A stretch of 64,000 nt of DNA. It comes from MRBY01 sp943371005. GTDB taxonomy: Bacteria > Cyanobacteriota > Cyanobacteriia > Cyanobacteriales > MRBY01. Under the pieces are notes generated by a model. It ran no database searches. It was not told the DNA's origin and was given only the letters and a program-made list of their open reading frames with translations. Position numbers and translations under genes: made by a program. Shown one piece after another: positions 35,939 through 44,376 of the stretch (position 1 is the stretch's first letter; each line of letters opens with the position of its first letter). The DNA lies in NCBI GenBank assembly GCA_943371005.1, contig CALRTB020000013.1, forward strand, positions 1-64,000, in the 5' to 3' direction.

Positions 35939-36886
35939 CTATAGGGTTGCAAACACATCCGTTGCGTTTAGTAATTCCGTTTGAATGCCCGGTTCGAAGG
36001 CCGAGTGACCCGCCTCAGGAACTAGGACAAACTTTGCCTCCGGCCAGGCTTGATGAAGTTCCCAGGCACTGGTCATCGGACAAACCACATCATAGCGGCC
36101 CTGGACAATGACTGCCGGCAAATGACGGATGCGATCAATATTCTCTAGGAGTTGATTTTCCGTGGCAAAAAAACCTTTATTCACGAAATAATGACATTCA
36201 ATCCGGGCAAAGGCCTCGGCAAATTCGGGGCGCGCAAAACTCACTTTACTGGCCGCCGACGGAATTAACCGACTGGTGCTGCCTTCCCACACAGACCAGG
36301 CCTGGGCTGCTTCCAGGCGAATTTGGGGATTGGGGCTGGTTAAGCGTTTGTAATAGGCACCCACAAGATCATGGCGCTCTTCGGGGGGAATGGGTTTGAG
36401 GTAGCTTGCCCAAGCATCGGGAAAAATTTCGCTGGCTCCGTATTGATAGAACCACCGAATTTCCTTTTGACGGAGCATAAAAATTCCCCGCAGGATGAGG
36501 CCAAGGCAGCGGTCTGGGTGGGTTTGGCTATAGGCGAGGGCGAGGGTACTGCCCCAACTGCCACCAAAGATAAACCATTGGTCAATGGCGAGGTGGTCGC
36601 GTATTTTTTCGATATCAGCCACCAGATCCCAGGTGGTATTTTCCCGTAGTTCTGCCCTGGGGGTACTCTGGCCTGCGCCCCGCTGGTCAAACAGAATAAT
36701 GCGCCACTGGTGCGGATCAAAAAATTGGCGATAGATCGGAGGACAGCCGCCTCCGGGGCCACCATGGATAAAGACGACGGGTTTGCCATCCGGATTGCCG
36801 GATTCTTCGTAATAGAGGGTGTGGAGGTCGGAAACAGGAAGTTTGTCGCTGTGGTAGGGCTGGAGCGGGGGGTATAGGTTGCGCAT
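35939..36886 (-). CDS. pip: Proline iminopeptidase
   Basis: A 315-residue alpha/beta hydrolase of peptidase family S33 that removes N-terminal proline from peptides. HGGPGGGCPP forms the oxyanion region, FDQRGAGQS is typical, and the nucleophile elbow GGSWGST holds Ser110. GRYDVVCP contains the likely catalytic Asp and PEAGHSAFEPG the His. The length matches the family. It is followed by cbiT on the same strand, with 22 bp between the pip stop and the preferred cbiT start. Confidence 0.92.
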   Translation of the reverse strand: MRNLYPPLQPYHSDKLPVSDLHTLYYEESGNPDGKPVVFIHGGPGGGCPPIYRQFFDPHQWRIILFDQRGAGQSTPRAELRENTTWDLVADIEKIRDHLAIDQWFIFGGSWGSTLALAYSQTHPDRCLGLILRGIFMLRQKEIRWFYQYGASEIFPDAWASYLKPIPPEERHDLVGAYYKRLTSPNPQIRLEAAQAWSVWEGSTSRLIPSAASKVSFARPEFAEAFARIECHYFVNKGFFATENQLLENIDRIRHLPAVIVQGRYDVVCPMTSAWELHQAWPEAKFVLVPEAGHSAFEPGIQTELLNATDVFATL

Positions 36887-36921
36887 GGCCGAGGGTGAGG
36901 GGTGGGCGTAGTTGGATCGTG

Positions 36922-36953
36922 CCAGAAAAGAAGGCGATCGCCTTCTTTTCTGG
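36922..36953. repeat. Perfect 32-bp palindrome centred on a HIP1 octamer
   Basis: The half-site CCAGAAAAGAAGGCGA is followed immediately by its exact reverse complement, so all 32 bases pair. The centre is GGCGATCGCC (HIP1). It sits between the end of the GAF kinase gene (36959) and the start of pip (36886), both on the minus strand. It could form a cruciform or a loop-less RNA hairpin that protects or ends the kinase mRNA. There is no T-run after it, so it is not a standard terminator. Confidence 0.85.
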
Positions 36954-36958
36954 CTGTC

Positions 36959-39250
36959 CTAAAGGGTGTTAGCGAGGTAGTGGCGGGTGACGTAATGGTT
37001 CACCATATCAATCAGTTTTTCACTGTGGATCGGCTTGGGGAGGTAATCTTGGAAGCCACGTTTTTGTAATTTTTGCCACTGGTCATCGTTGAGGCGATCG
37101 CCCGTCAAGAGGGTCGGAATTTGTTGGGTTTGGGGGGCCATTTTGAGGCTGTCGATAATGTCTTCAATTTGAATTTTATGTTGGTGGGCATCGAGAATCA
37201 CTAAAATCGGCTGGAGCGTGCTGATCTGGCGGCTGGCAATTTCACTATCGATCAACCAAATCACTTGATAGTTCGTCGCCGTTAACAATTCACAAATCAG
37301 GGTGGCCATTTCTTCATCCTGGGAAACCAGCACAATGGTGCCGCCCTGGTTGCCCCCTACACTCCCTTGGCCCACGGGATGGAGATTGCGGGGCACCTGG
37401 TTCGGGATGCGGACAGTAAAGATGGAGCCCTTTTTGGGAGTGGAGGTGACATGAATTTGTCCCTGGTGAATTTCGACGAGCTGTTTGACGAGGGCTAAAC
37501 CAAATCCTGCGCCATCGTAGCGGCGACTCATGGACGGTTCGAGTTGCTGGAACTGCTCAAATAGGAGGGGAATTTGCTGGGGGGGGATACCAATGCCCGT
37601 GTCTTTGACCTGGAAGATGACATCCTGTTGTTTTTCTCGCCAAAGGCTAAAGGTGACTTCACCGCCGTGGGAGGTAAATTTGATGGCATTGGATAAAAGG
37701 TGACTGAGGATTTTTTCGAGGCGAATGGGGTCGGCGTAAAAGGAGTCTTGTTCTGGTTCTAGCTGATTGATAAATTTGAGACTGATCCCCTGGCGATCGC
37801 CTAATTCTTGGAACCCATTGAGAACGCGATAACACAATTGCTTCAGGGAAAATTTCTGTAAATCCAACACAGATCGGGCCGCTTCCGTTTGGGAAAAATC
37901 AAGGATATCTTGGAGCAGATTGCGCAAGCGGGTGCCGCTTTCGTGGATGGTCTGGAGGTAAACGCGCTGTTTTTCGGGGGAGAGCTTTTTGGGATTTTCG
38001 TCGGCTGTCCAATAGCTGAGGGTATTGGATAGACCAATGATCGACGTGAGGGGGGTCAAGAGCTCATGGCTCATGATGTGGATAAATTCTTTTTTCGATT
38101 GGCTGGCCACCTGGGCAGAGAGGAGAGCATCTTCTAGTTCCCGGGCGCGTTGTTGGGCGAGGGTCTCAAGGCTAGTTTTTTGTTCGCGGAGTTGCTGGTA
38201 AGACCGGGCTTGGAGGATGGCGATCGCCAAATATTCCGCCACATGGGTCAGAAAGGTAATTTCATTTTTGCGCCAACGGCGGGGGCCGTGGCATTGGTGG
38301 GCGATGAGCAAACCCCAGAGGCGCTGCTCGACGATGAGGGGCACCACCAACTTCGCCTTGACCTGCATTCCTTGGAGCTGTTGTTTAAAACAGGGACTGA
38401 GGTTCGGTTGCGTCTCAATATCATTCACCGCCAAGTGCTTACCCTGAAGGTAGGCATCCTTGATCAGTTGATTGTTCGTTAGACATTCATCTTGGTCGAA
38501 ATGCAAGAGGGAAGAAACTTTGTCCGAGGACACCACTTCAAAGGTGACCCGATTTACAAAACGCTTTGGATCCGCCGTCGGTAAATCGAGCTGATAAACC
38601 AGCAGACGATCGACTCGCAATAACCGCTGGGCTTGTTCGAGGGCCATGCGCACCGTCACCATCAGATCTTGGTTTTGGTAGATGCGGTGGGTGACATTAT
38701 TGAGGATTTTTTCCTGCTCTAGGCGCTGGCTCAGCAACATATTCAGGGGCTGGTTTGGCACCACCGGCTCGTCTGGCACAGTTTCTTGAATAGATGGCGA
38801 TCGCACAATCTCCAGGAGACCCACCATTAGATCCGGCGGAATCGCCGAGCGTTGGGGCAAGATCTTTTTTCGCAGGGCCTTCAATTGGGGAAAGTCGATC
38901 GGACTACTGAGGAGAGTCGCAATGAGGGGGGCGATCGCCTGGGGATCGAACACCATCGAAATTTCATACTGCTCTCCTGGTTCTTCTGTCGCTGACGGCG
39001 CATCCGGAGAAACCTCAGCGGGATCAATGGCCTTCGCCCACAGCAGGGCCGTAAAATCCGTTTCGATGAGCAGATGAAAAACGTCATAGTCGAGGGCTAG
39101 TCCTGCCTCTTGTAACTGGGCGCCACTGATATATAGGCGATTGTGGGGGTCGATGCCAATGCCAAACCGTCGCCAAAGATGACATAGCTGTTGCAGCACA
39201 TTCCAGGGGGCAATCCAAGCAATATCGGGAGTGATGGCGTTAAGAATCAT
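36959..39250 (-). CDS. GAF-domain hybrid sensor histidine kinase (cyanobacteriochrome-like GAF)
   Basis: 763 soluble residues. An uncharacterised N-terminal region (1-185) is followed by a GAF domain (about 190-345), then a coiled coil, HisKA with SHELLTPL (His395), HATPase_c (NAIKFTSHGG, DTGIGIP, GAGFGLALV), and a C-terminal receiver with Asp687 in VILDAHQH. The GAF ends in VPLIVEQRLWGLLIAHQCHGPRRW, very like bilin-binding GAFs. However, Cys287 is followed by Phe (SPCF) where cyanobacteriochromes have Cys-His. Chromophore binding is therefore uncertain. The kinase residues appear intact, and the ATG is at 39248-39250. Confidence 0.88.
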   Translation of the reverse strand: MILNAITPDIAWIAPWNVLQQLCHLWRRFGIGIDPHNRLYISGAQLQEAGLALDYDVFHLLIETDFTALLWAKAIDPAEVSPDAPSATEEPGEQYEISMVFDPQAIAPLIATLLSSPIDFPQLKALRKKILPQRSAIPPDLMVGLLEIVRSPSIQETVPDEPVVPNQPLNMLLSQRLEQEKILNNVTHRIYQNQDLMVTVRMALEQAQRLLRVDRLLVYQLDLPTADPKRFVNRVTFEVVSSDKVSSLLHFDQDECLTNNQLIKDAYLQGKHLAVNDIETQPNLSPCFKQQLQGMQVKAKLVVPLIVEQRLWGLLIAHQCHGPRRWRKNEITFLTHVAEYLAIAILQARSYQQLREQKTSLETLAQQRARELEDALLSAQVASQSKKEFIHIMSHELLTPLTSIIGLSNTLSYWTADENPKKLSPEKQRVYLQTIHESGTRLRNLLQDILDFSQTEAARSVLDLQKFSLKQLCYRVLNGFQELGDRQGISLKFINQLEPEQDSFYADPIRLEKILSHLLSNAIKFTSHGGEVTFSLWREKQQDVIFQVKDTGIGIPPQQIPLLFEQFQQLEPSMSRRYDGAGFGLALVKQLVEIHQGQIHVTSTPKKGSIFTVRIPNQVPRNLHPVGQGSVGGNQGGTIVLVSQDEEMATLICELLTATNYQVIWLIDSEIASRQISTLQPILVILDAHQHKIQIEDIIDSLKMAPQTQQIPTLLTGDRLNDDQWQKLQKRGFQDYLPKPIHSEKLIDMVNHYVTRHYLANTL

Positions 39251-39512
39251 GAATTACATAAAGAGACCAATCAGACAGACCTCGTTGCTGTCTAGCATGG
39301 CCCTAAATTTTGGCGGAGGCTTTAGATCTAAGCTTTTCTAAAGAAAGTTTATGGCAAGCGGAGGGTTGCAAAAAGAATCTTCGTGTCTTGAAACGAAACG
39401 TGTCAAGGGCAGAGGATTATCATGCCTGACTTGGCGACAGGTATTTTTTCGGTAGGATGATATCATACAAGGCTTTTGCCTTCTTTTCGCGCTCCTATTG
39501 TAGGTTTCGCCG

Positions 39513-40214
39513 ATGTTCTACTGTTTTCAAAACCGCATCTCTGCCCAAGCTCTCCCCCCATTGGCCCAGGGTTTCGCTTCTGGATCTTGTTTGGGTCTGG
39601 TGGGCTTAGTTGGCGTCTTAAGTTTGACTTCCCCCCAGGCGATCGCTCAAGCACCGCCCCAATTGACTTGTGATTACGCCGAGCCTCCCCAGGATCCAAC
39701 GGTCACTCCAGAAATGTCTTGCATGCTCCGTTTCGATGCCATTGAAATTAATGGTCTTGAACCGTTGAGTTCTGGTCTTCCTCCCAGCCGTTATTCCTGG
39801 TTTATGCGCCAGGCCGAAGACCGCACCGAACTACTGATCCCTTTTTTATTTAGACAAAGTCCCACCCCAAGCACATTGGATCTCTTAGTAGTTGGTCAAA
39901 ATGATGTGGCGATCGCCCCTCTGTTTAACTTGCGCATTTCCCAACAGGATTGGCAACGGAACCCCAGTATCAAGCAGTGGGCCAGTTATTATCCTGAAGT
40001 AGACGTCCTCCTCAACCTCAGTCAGCCCGTCGCCAGCAACGAAGCCACAACCACTCCAGCATCACCAGCCCCAGAGACGATCACGCCGCCCCCAAGCCTA
40101 GACATGATCCCAAGTGAGGGACTAATTCCCGGCACAGGGATTCCTGCTTTACCTGCCATTCCCACCCTGCCGGAAGTAGAAGGCGCGAGCCCTCCAGAAA
40201 CCACAGCACCATAA
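39513..40214 (+). CDS. Exported protein of unknown function
   Basis: 233 residues. A long signal-like N-terminus (SCLGLVGLVGVLSLTSPQAIAQ, cleavage near AIAQ|AP) precedes a compact region with paired cysteines (LTCDYAEP, MSCMLRFDAIEINGLEPL) and a Pro/Thr-rich C-terminus (TTTPASPAPETITPPPS). The mature protein is probably periplasmic or outer-membrane associated. No known domain was recognised. The ATG is at 39513. It converges with ftsH across a bidirectional hairpin at about 40213-40262. Confidence 0.65.
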   Translation: MFYCFQNRISAQALPPLAQGFASGSCLGLVGLVGVLSLTSPQAIAQAPPQLTCDYAEPPQDPTVTPEMSCMLRFDAIEINGLEPLSSGLPPSRYSWFMRQAEDRTELLIPFLFRQSPTPSTLDLLVVGQNDVAIAPLFNLRISQQDWQRNPSIKQWASYYPEVDVLLNLSQPVASNEATTTPASPAPETITPPPSLDMIPSEGLIPGTGIPALPAIPTLPEVEGASPPETTAP

Positions 40215-40262
40215 AAAAAGTTCCCATGACCATTGAGAAAGCCATGGGAAATGATGTTTTTA
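40213..40262. terminator. Bidirectional terminator between the exported protein gene and ftsH
   Basis: TTCCCATG (40221-40228) pairs with CATGGGAA (40243-40250). A run of seven A lies on the left and a T-rich stretch (TGTTTTTAC) on the right, so the hairpin can terminate transcripts arriving from either convergent gene. Confidence 0.65.
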
Positions 40263-40293
40263 CATTTTCAAATTGCTGTTAAAAATTTGGGGC

Positions 40294-42171
40294 CTAAGCT
40301 GAGGCGGAGACTTCAGGTTTAACAGCTTGGTTCAAAAGTTCTTGGAGTTCTTCTCCTTCGATGACCTCTGTATCGAGGATTTTTTGGGAGATTGTTTCGA
40401 GTAAATCTCGGTTGACCCGCAAAATGGCGATCGCCTGATCATGGGCTGTCTCGACAATTTCCTTCACCTCCGCATCGATGGCCTGGGCCGTCTCGTCGCT
40501 GACCATGCGGCGGGGATTCATCATGTTTTCACCGAGGAAATTATTTTGGGAACCCCGTTCATAGGCGAGGGGGCCGAGGACTTTGCTCATGCCGTAGGTG
40601 GTGACCATCCGTTCGGCGAGATCCGTGGCCCGTTGCAGATCATTGGCGGCACCGGTGGTGATCGAACCGAAGACAATCTCCTCTGCTGAACGGCCTCCAA
40701 GTAGGGTGGCAATCTGATCACGCATTTCCCGTTCATCCATTAAGAAACGGTCTTCTGTGGGCATTTGTAGGGTATAACCCAAGGCTGCCATTCCGCGCGG
40801 CACAATGGAAATTTTCGCAACTCGGCCTCCTCCAGGCAACAAGGCACCAACAAGGGCATGACCGACTTCGTGATAGGCCACAATTTTCTTTTCTTTATCC
40901 GACAAGACCCGACTTTTTTTCTCCAGGCCAGCGACAACCCGTTCAATGGCCTCTGCAAAATCTGCCTGGGTCACCTTGTCGCGCTTATTGCGGGCCGCCA
41001 GTAGGGCTGCTTCATTGACGAGATTGGCCAAATCAGCTCCCGCAAACCCAGGGGTACGGGTGGCAATTTCTTTTAAATTAACTTCGTTGTCGAGTTGGAC
41101 TTTGTTGGCGTAGATTTCAAGGATTTTTAGACGTCCGCCGAGATCCGGGCGATCGACTAAGACCTGGCGGTCAAAACGTCCTGGTCGGAGCAACGCTGGA
41201 TCAAGGGTTTCAGGGCGGTTTGTTGCCGCCAGCACGATCACGGTGGCATCTCCCGCCGAAAAACCGTCCATTTCGGTTAAGAGCTGGTTGAGGGTTTGTT
41301 CCCGTTCGTCATTGCCCCCCATCATGCCGCCACTGGCCCGGGATTTGCCGATGGCATCTAATTCATCGATGAAAATAATACAGGGTGCTTTTTTCTTGGC
41401 TTGTTCAAAGAGATCCCGCACCCGAGCCGCCCCGGCCCCAACAAAAAGTTCAACAAATTCAGAACCAGAGATGCTAAAGAACGGGACACCTGCTTCTCCG
41501 GCAACGGCCTTGGCCATTAGGGTTTTACCGGTTCCCGGAGGGCCGACCAACAATACCCCCTTGGGGATTTTGGCACCGATCGCCGTGTAACGTTGGGGGG
41601 TTTTGAGAAATTCAACAATTTCTGTGAGTTCAATTTTCGCTTCCTCGACACCAGCCACGTCATCAAAAGTAATCTTTGTGGCTTCCTCTTCGACGTAGAC
41701 TTTCGCTTTACTGCGGGTAAAAGAGAGCGCTCCCCCTGCCCCACCGGCACCGCCAGCACTGCGACCAATGAAAAATTGCCAAATTAAAACGAAAATAATC
41801 GGCGGGATCACCCAACCCAAAATATTGCCAAAGAAATTATTTTTTGGGGGCGGCGCAGCAAATTCAACGCCACTGGCTTCGAGCCGCTTGGGGAGATCTA
41901 GGTCAAAAATGGGAGTTGTGCGGAGAATTGTTCCCTGTTGTTCTTCACCTTCGGCTTTAAGTTGGTAACGAATTTCGCGATCGCCAACGGAAGCACGGGC
42001 CACTTGACCATCTTCTACTTGATTAATGAAGAGGCTGTAGGGCACCTGGGGAGTCGGATTACCAAACAAATTGGGGAAAAAGGCATTTACCAGGAAAAAA
42101 AGTCCCGTCAGCCACAACAAAATGGAGCCAATTTGCCTCGTCCGGGAGGGGGGTTTATCTTTGATGCTCAT
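40294..42171 (-). CDS. ftsH: ATP-dependent zinc metalloprotease FtsH
   Basis: 625 residues from the ATG at 42169-42171 (MSIKDKPPSRTRQIG). Two N-terminal membrane spans (about 15-34 and 114-136) flank a periplasmic/lumenal domain. The AAA+ module has Walker A GPPGTGKT (210-217), Walker B IIFIDELDAIG and SRH ATNRPETLDPALLRPGRFDR. The protease site is HEVGH (434-438), with the third zinc ligand expected in the LGGRSAEE region downstream. FtsH complexes degrade damaged membrane proteins such as PSII D1 in thylakoids. Which of the four cyanobacterial paralogues this is cannot be decided here. An upstream frame to 42255 is not preferred. Confidence 0.97.
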   Translation of the reverse strand: MSIKDKPPSRTRQIGSILLWLTGLFFLVNAFFPNLFGNPTPQVPYSLFINQVEDGQVARASVGDREIRYQLKAEGEEQQGTILRTTPIFDLDLPKRLEASGVEFAAPPPKNNFFGNILGWVIPPIIFVLIWQFFIGRSAGGAGGAGGALSFTRSKAKVYVEEEATKITFDDVAGVEEAKIELTEIVEFLKTPQRYTAIGAKIPKGVLLVGPPGTGKTLMAKAVAGEAGVPFFSISGSEFVELFVGAGAARVRDLFEQAKKKAPCIIFIDELDAIGKSRASGGMMGGNDEREQTLNQLLTEMDGFSAGDATVIVLAATNRPETLDPALLRPGRFDRQVLVDRPDLGGRLKILEIYANKVQLDNEVNLKEIATRTPGFAGADLANLVNEAALLAARNKRDKVTQADFAEAIERVVAGLEKKSRVLSDKEKKIVAYHEVGHALVGALLPGGGRVAKISIVPRGMAALGYTLQMPTEDRFLMDEREMRDQIATLLGGRSAEEIVFGSITTGAANDLQRATDLAERMVTTYGMSKVLGPLAYERGSQNNFLGENMMNPRRMVSDETAQAIDAEVKEIVETAHDQAIAILRVNRDLLETISQKILDTEVIEGEELQELLNQAVKPEVSASA

Positions 42172-42346
42172 AGCAATGTTGTCCGCAGAAAGCTTTGTAT
42201 TCCCCCATTGTAAAGATCGGCACATTTTTGAGACAACGCGGTTAACCGAAATCAACGGTTCGGCTTAAGACTGGGTAATTTGTGTTAGGGGACTAAAGTC
42301 TCGCTAAAAAATTTAGGCGTTTTTGGGGCGATCGCCCAGGCATCCG

Positions 42347-42991
42347 TTACGCAGTACCTTTTTTATGTAAGAGAAAGCGGTAGACAGGTTCGCCTTTACT
42401 GGCCGTGGCGACTTCCCGTTCCGTCGGCACTGGAAATATATTCTCCTGCAGCCAAAACGAATCATGGGCGAGGACGAAGGTTTCATGCTCCAGAAATTTT
42501 TCTCTCATTTCCAAAGCAACTTCTTCTACATCTGACTGGCAAAATAAAACCAGCTTTTGGGGCGTATGTTTCGCCAAAATATCGACTAAATCTGGTTGCA
42601 CAACCCGGCGTTTGTGGTGCTTTTTCTTAAACCAAGGATCGGGAAATTGAATCGTGATCCAGGTCAAGGTTGCCGTCGGTAAGGAGTCCAACAGCACCTG
42701 GAGCGAGGTGTTAATATTCGCAAAAACATAGTGAAGATTTTTCAGCCCCAGTTGATCCCGGATTTCGTTGGCATCGTCTACTAGGGGTTCGCGGATTTCT
42801 ACGCCAACAAAATTACGTTTTGGAAACTGTTGGGCCATCTCTAAAATAAACCGCCCCCGCGCACAACCAATATCGAGGTGCAAAGGAGCCTCAAGATCAG
42901 CGAAAATGTCTGACCAATTTGGCATCTCAAACACCTGTTGATACTTATCAGTTAAGGGATTGACATGCTGTCGAACGCGCGATCGCCCCAC
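42347..42991 (-). CDS. trmB: tRNA (guanine46-N7)-methyltransferase (GTG start)
   Basis: A 214-residue SAM-dependent tRNA modification enzyme. RVRQHVNPL is the standard TrmB opening; LDIGCARGRFILEMA binds SAM; QFPDPWFKKKHHKRRVVQP is the diagnostic substrate motif. The start is GTG at 42989-42991, supported by AAGGAG seven bases upstream and by the alignment of the N-terminus with TrmB proteins. A HIP1 site sits immediately after the start codon. Confidence 0.95.
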   Translation of the reverse strand: MGRSRVRQHVNPLTDKYQQVFEMPNWSDIFADLEAPLHLDIGCARGRFILEMAQQFPKRNFVGVEIREPLVDDANEIRDQLGLKNLHYVFANINTSLQVLLDSLPTATLTWITIQFPDPWFKKKHHKRRVVQPDLVDILAKHTPQKLVLFCQSDVEEVALEMREKFLEHETFVLAHDSFWLQENIFPVPTEREVATASKGEPVYRFLLHKKGTA

Positions 42992-42998
42992 GAACTCA

Positions 42999-43004
42999 CT
43001 CCTT
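42999..43004 (-). promoter_or_regulatory. Shine-Dalgarno AAGGAG for the trmB GTG start
   Basis: On the minus strand AAGGAG ends seven bases before the GTG at 42991 and there is no alternative ATG near it, so it decides the trmB start. Confidence 0.7.
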
Positions 43005-43134
43005 TAAAAATGTCCAACGAAAAAATTTGTCATCCCATTGTGCCACGTCCCCCACGCTAAACTTGGATATGCTTAAATGAAAAAGAGCAAAAACCCTTTG
43101 CCCTACGTGAACCCCCTCAACTTTTCGGCAGACT

Positions 43135-43572
43135 ATGGCAGAAACCACCGATCCCAAATCCCAAGCAGCCCCCGCCGCGAAAAAAAAGGAAAAGCCCCCC
43201 GCGATAGAAGAAAAACCCTTTGCGGAGTTTATTGAGGAGCACTTCCTCCCGGAGCTACAAACTGCCCTCAAGGAAAACGGCATCGGGGACATGGGTCTCA
43301 AGTTCATCGAAACAAATATTCCGATCAAAGGTTTAGAGTCCCAAGTCTGTTGGCAGGTTCAAGGGAGTTGGCTCAATAACAAACGGCAATTTATTCTTTA
43401 TTTCATTGATGCGGACATCAAAGGCCAAAAGGCTTGGTCTTTCGCAACGGATGGCTCCCCCCACAGCACCCTAGAGTCTTTCATGATCGATGAACGTCGG
43501 GTCAATCTCCCCTTGATGGTCGGCTATGTGCTCCAGCGGCTCAATGGTCAGAAGTGGCTAGTCCTCAACTAG
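43135..43572 (+). CDS. DUF2996-family conserved protein
   Basis: 145 residues. A Lys/Pro/Ala-rich start (AAPAAKKKEKPPAIEEKP) precedes a compact domain containing FAEFIEEHFLPELQTALKEN, CWQVQGSWLNNKRQFILYF and SFMIDERRVNLPLMVGYVLQRLNGQKWL. This pattern fits DUF2996, found across cyanobacteria and plastids. The function is unknown. The ATG is at 43135. larB follows 33 bp downstream on the same strand, a possible two-gene unit. Confidence 0.8.
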   Translation: MAETTDPKSQAAPAAKKKEKPPAIEEKPFAEFIEEHFLPELQTALKENGIGDMGLKFIETNIPIKGLESQVCWQVQGSWLNNKRQFILYFIDADIKGQKAWSFATDGSPHSTLESFMIDERRVNLPLMVGYVLQRLNGQKWLVLN

Positions 43573-43605
43573 GGCGCGACGCGATCTTTTCCTGCAAGGT
43601 TATCC

Positions 43606-44376
43606 ATGAGTGATCCTGAGGCCCTCAAACAGTTACTCGAAGCGGTGGCCCAGGGAATAGTCAGCCCCCAGAATGCTTTGACAGAGCTTAAGCACCTGAC
43701 CTTCGAAGCGGTGGGTGACTTTGCCAAAATTGACCACCATCGCCAACTGCGCACTGGCTTTCCGGAAGTGATCTGGGGGCCGGGAAAAACGCCGGATCAC
43801 ATTGCCCAGATTATGCAAGTGATGGGCGATCGCCACCCAGTTGTCATGGCGACGCGCATTGATGTGAATACCTACCACCAACTACAGCCCAAGGTGCATA
43901 ACCTCACCTATTTTCCCGAAGCGCGTATCTGTGCCCTCATTCAGGAACCGCCCCAGGTGCGCCATCGGGGCACTATTTCGATTTTGACCGCTGGTACTGC
44001 CGATTTACCCGTGGCCGAAGAAGCTGCTGTCACCGCAGAGTTATCGGGCTTTGCGGTCAACCGTCTTTGGGATGTGGGCGTGGCGGGGATCCATCGCCTT
44101 TTGAGCCATCGCCATGTGATCGAACAAGCAGATGTGTTGATTACGGTGGCGGGTATGGAGGGAGCCTTGCCCAGTGTGGTGGCGGGTCTTGCCGATTGCC
44201 CTGTGATTGCGGTGCCCACCAGTGTTGGCTATGGGGTGAGTTTTGGCGGCGTGTCTGCCCTCCTGACCATGCTCAATTCCTGTGCAGCGGGTATTGGTGT
44301 GATGAATATTGATAATGGCTTTGGGGCGGCAATCTTGGCGGGGCAAATTCTGCGGACGGCGGCAAAGTTACGCTAA
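43606..44376 (+). CDS. larB: LarB-type nickel-pincer cofactor protein (AIR carboxylase-like)
   Basis: 256 residues. The C-terminal two thirds are PurE-like: ILTAGTADLPVAEEA, ITVAGMEGALPSVVAGL, VIAVPTSVGYG and GVSALLTMLNSCAAGIGVMNIDNGFGA. The N-terminal ~90 residues belong to LarB, which carboxylates nicotinate adenine dinucleotide in nickel-pincer nucleotide synthesis. LarC and LarE, the other enzymes of that pathway, are not nearby. Cyanobacterial copies are often listed only as AIR-carboxylase-like. The last 4 bp overlap the RsbU-type gene on the other strand. Confidence 0.85.
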   Translation: MSDPEALKQLLEAVAQGIVSPQNALTELKHLTFEAVGDFAKIDHHRQLRTGFPEVIWGPGKTPDHIAQIMQVMGDRHPVVMATRIDVNTYHQLQPKVHNLTYFPEARICALIQEPPQVRHRGTISILTAGTADLPVAEEAAVTAELSGFAVNRLWDVGVAGIHRLLSHRHVIEQADVLITVAGMEGALPSVVAGLADCPVIAVPTSVGYGVSFGGVSALLTMLNSCAAGIGVMNIDNGFGAAILAGQILRTAAKLR

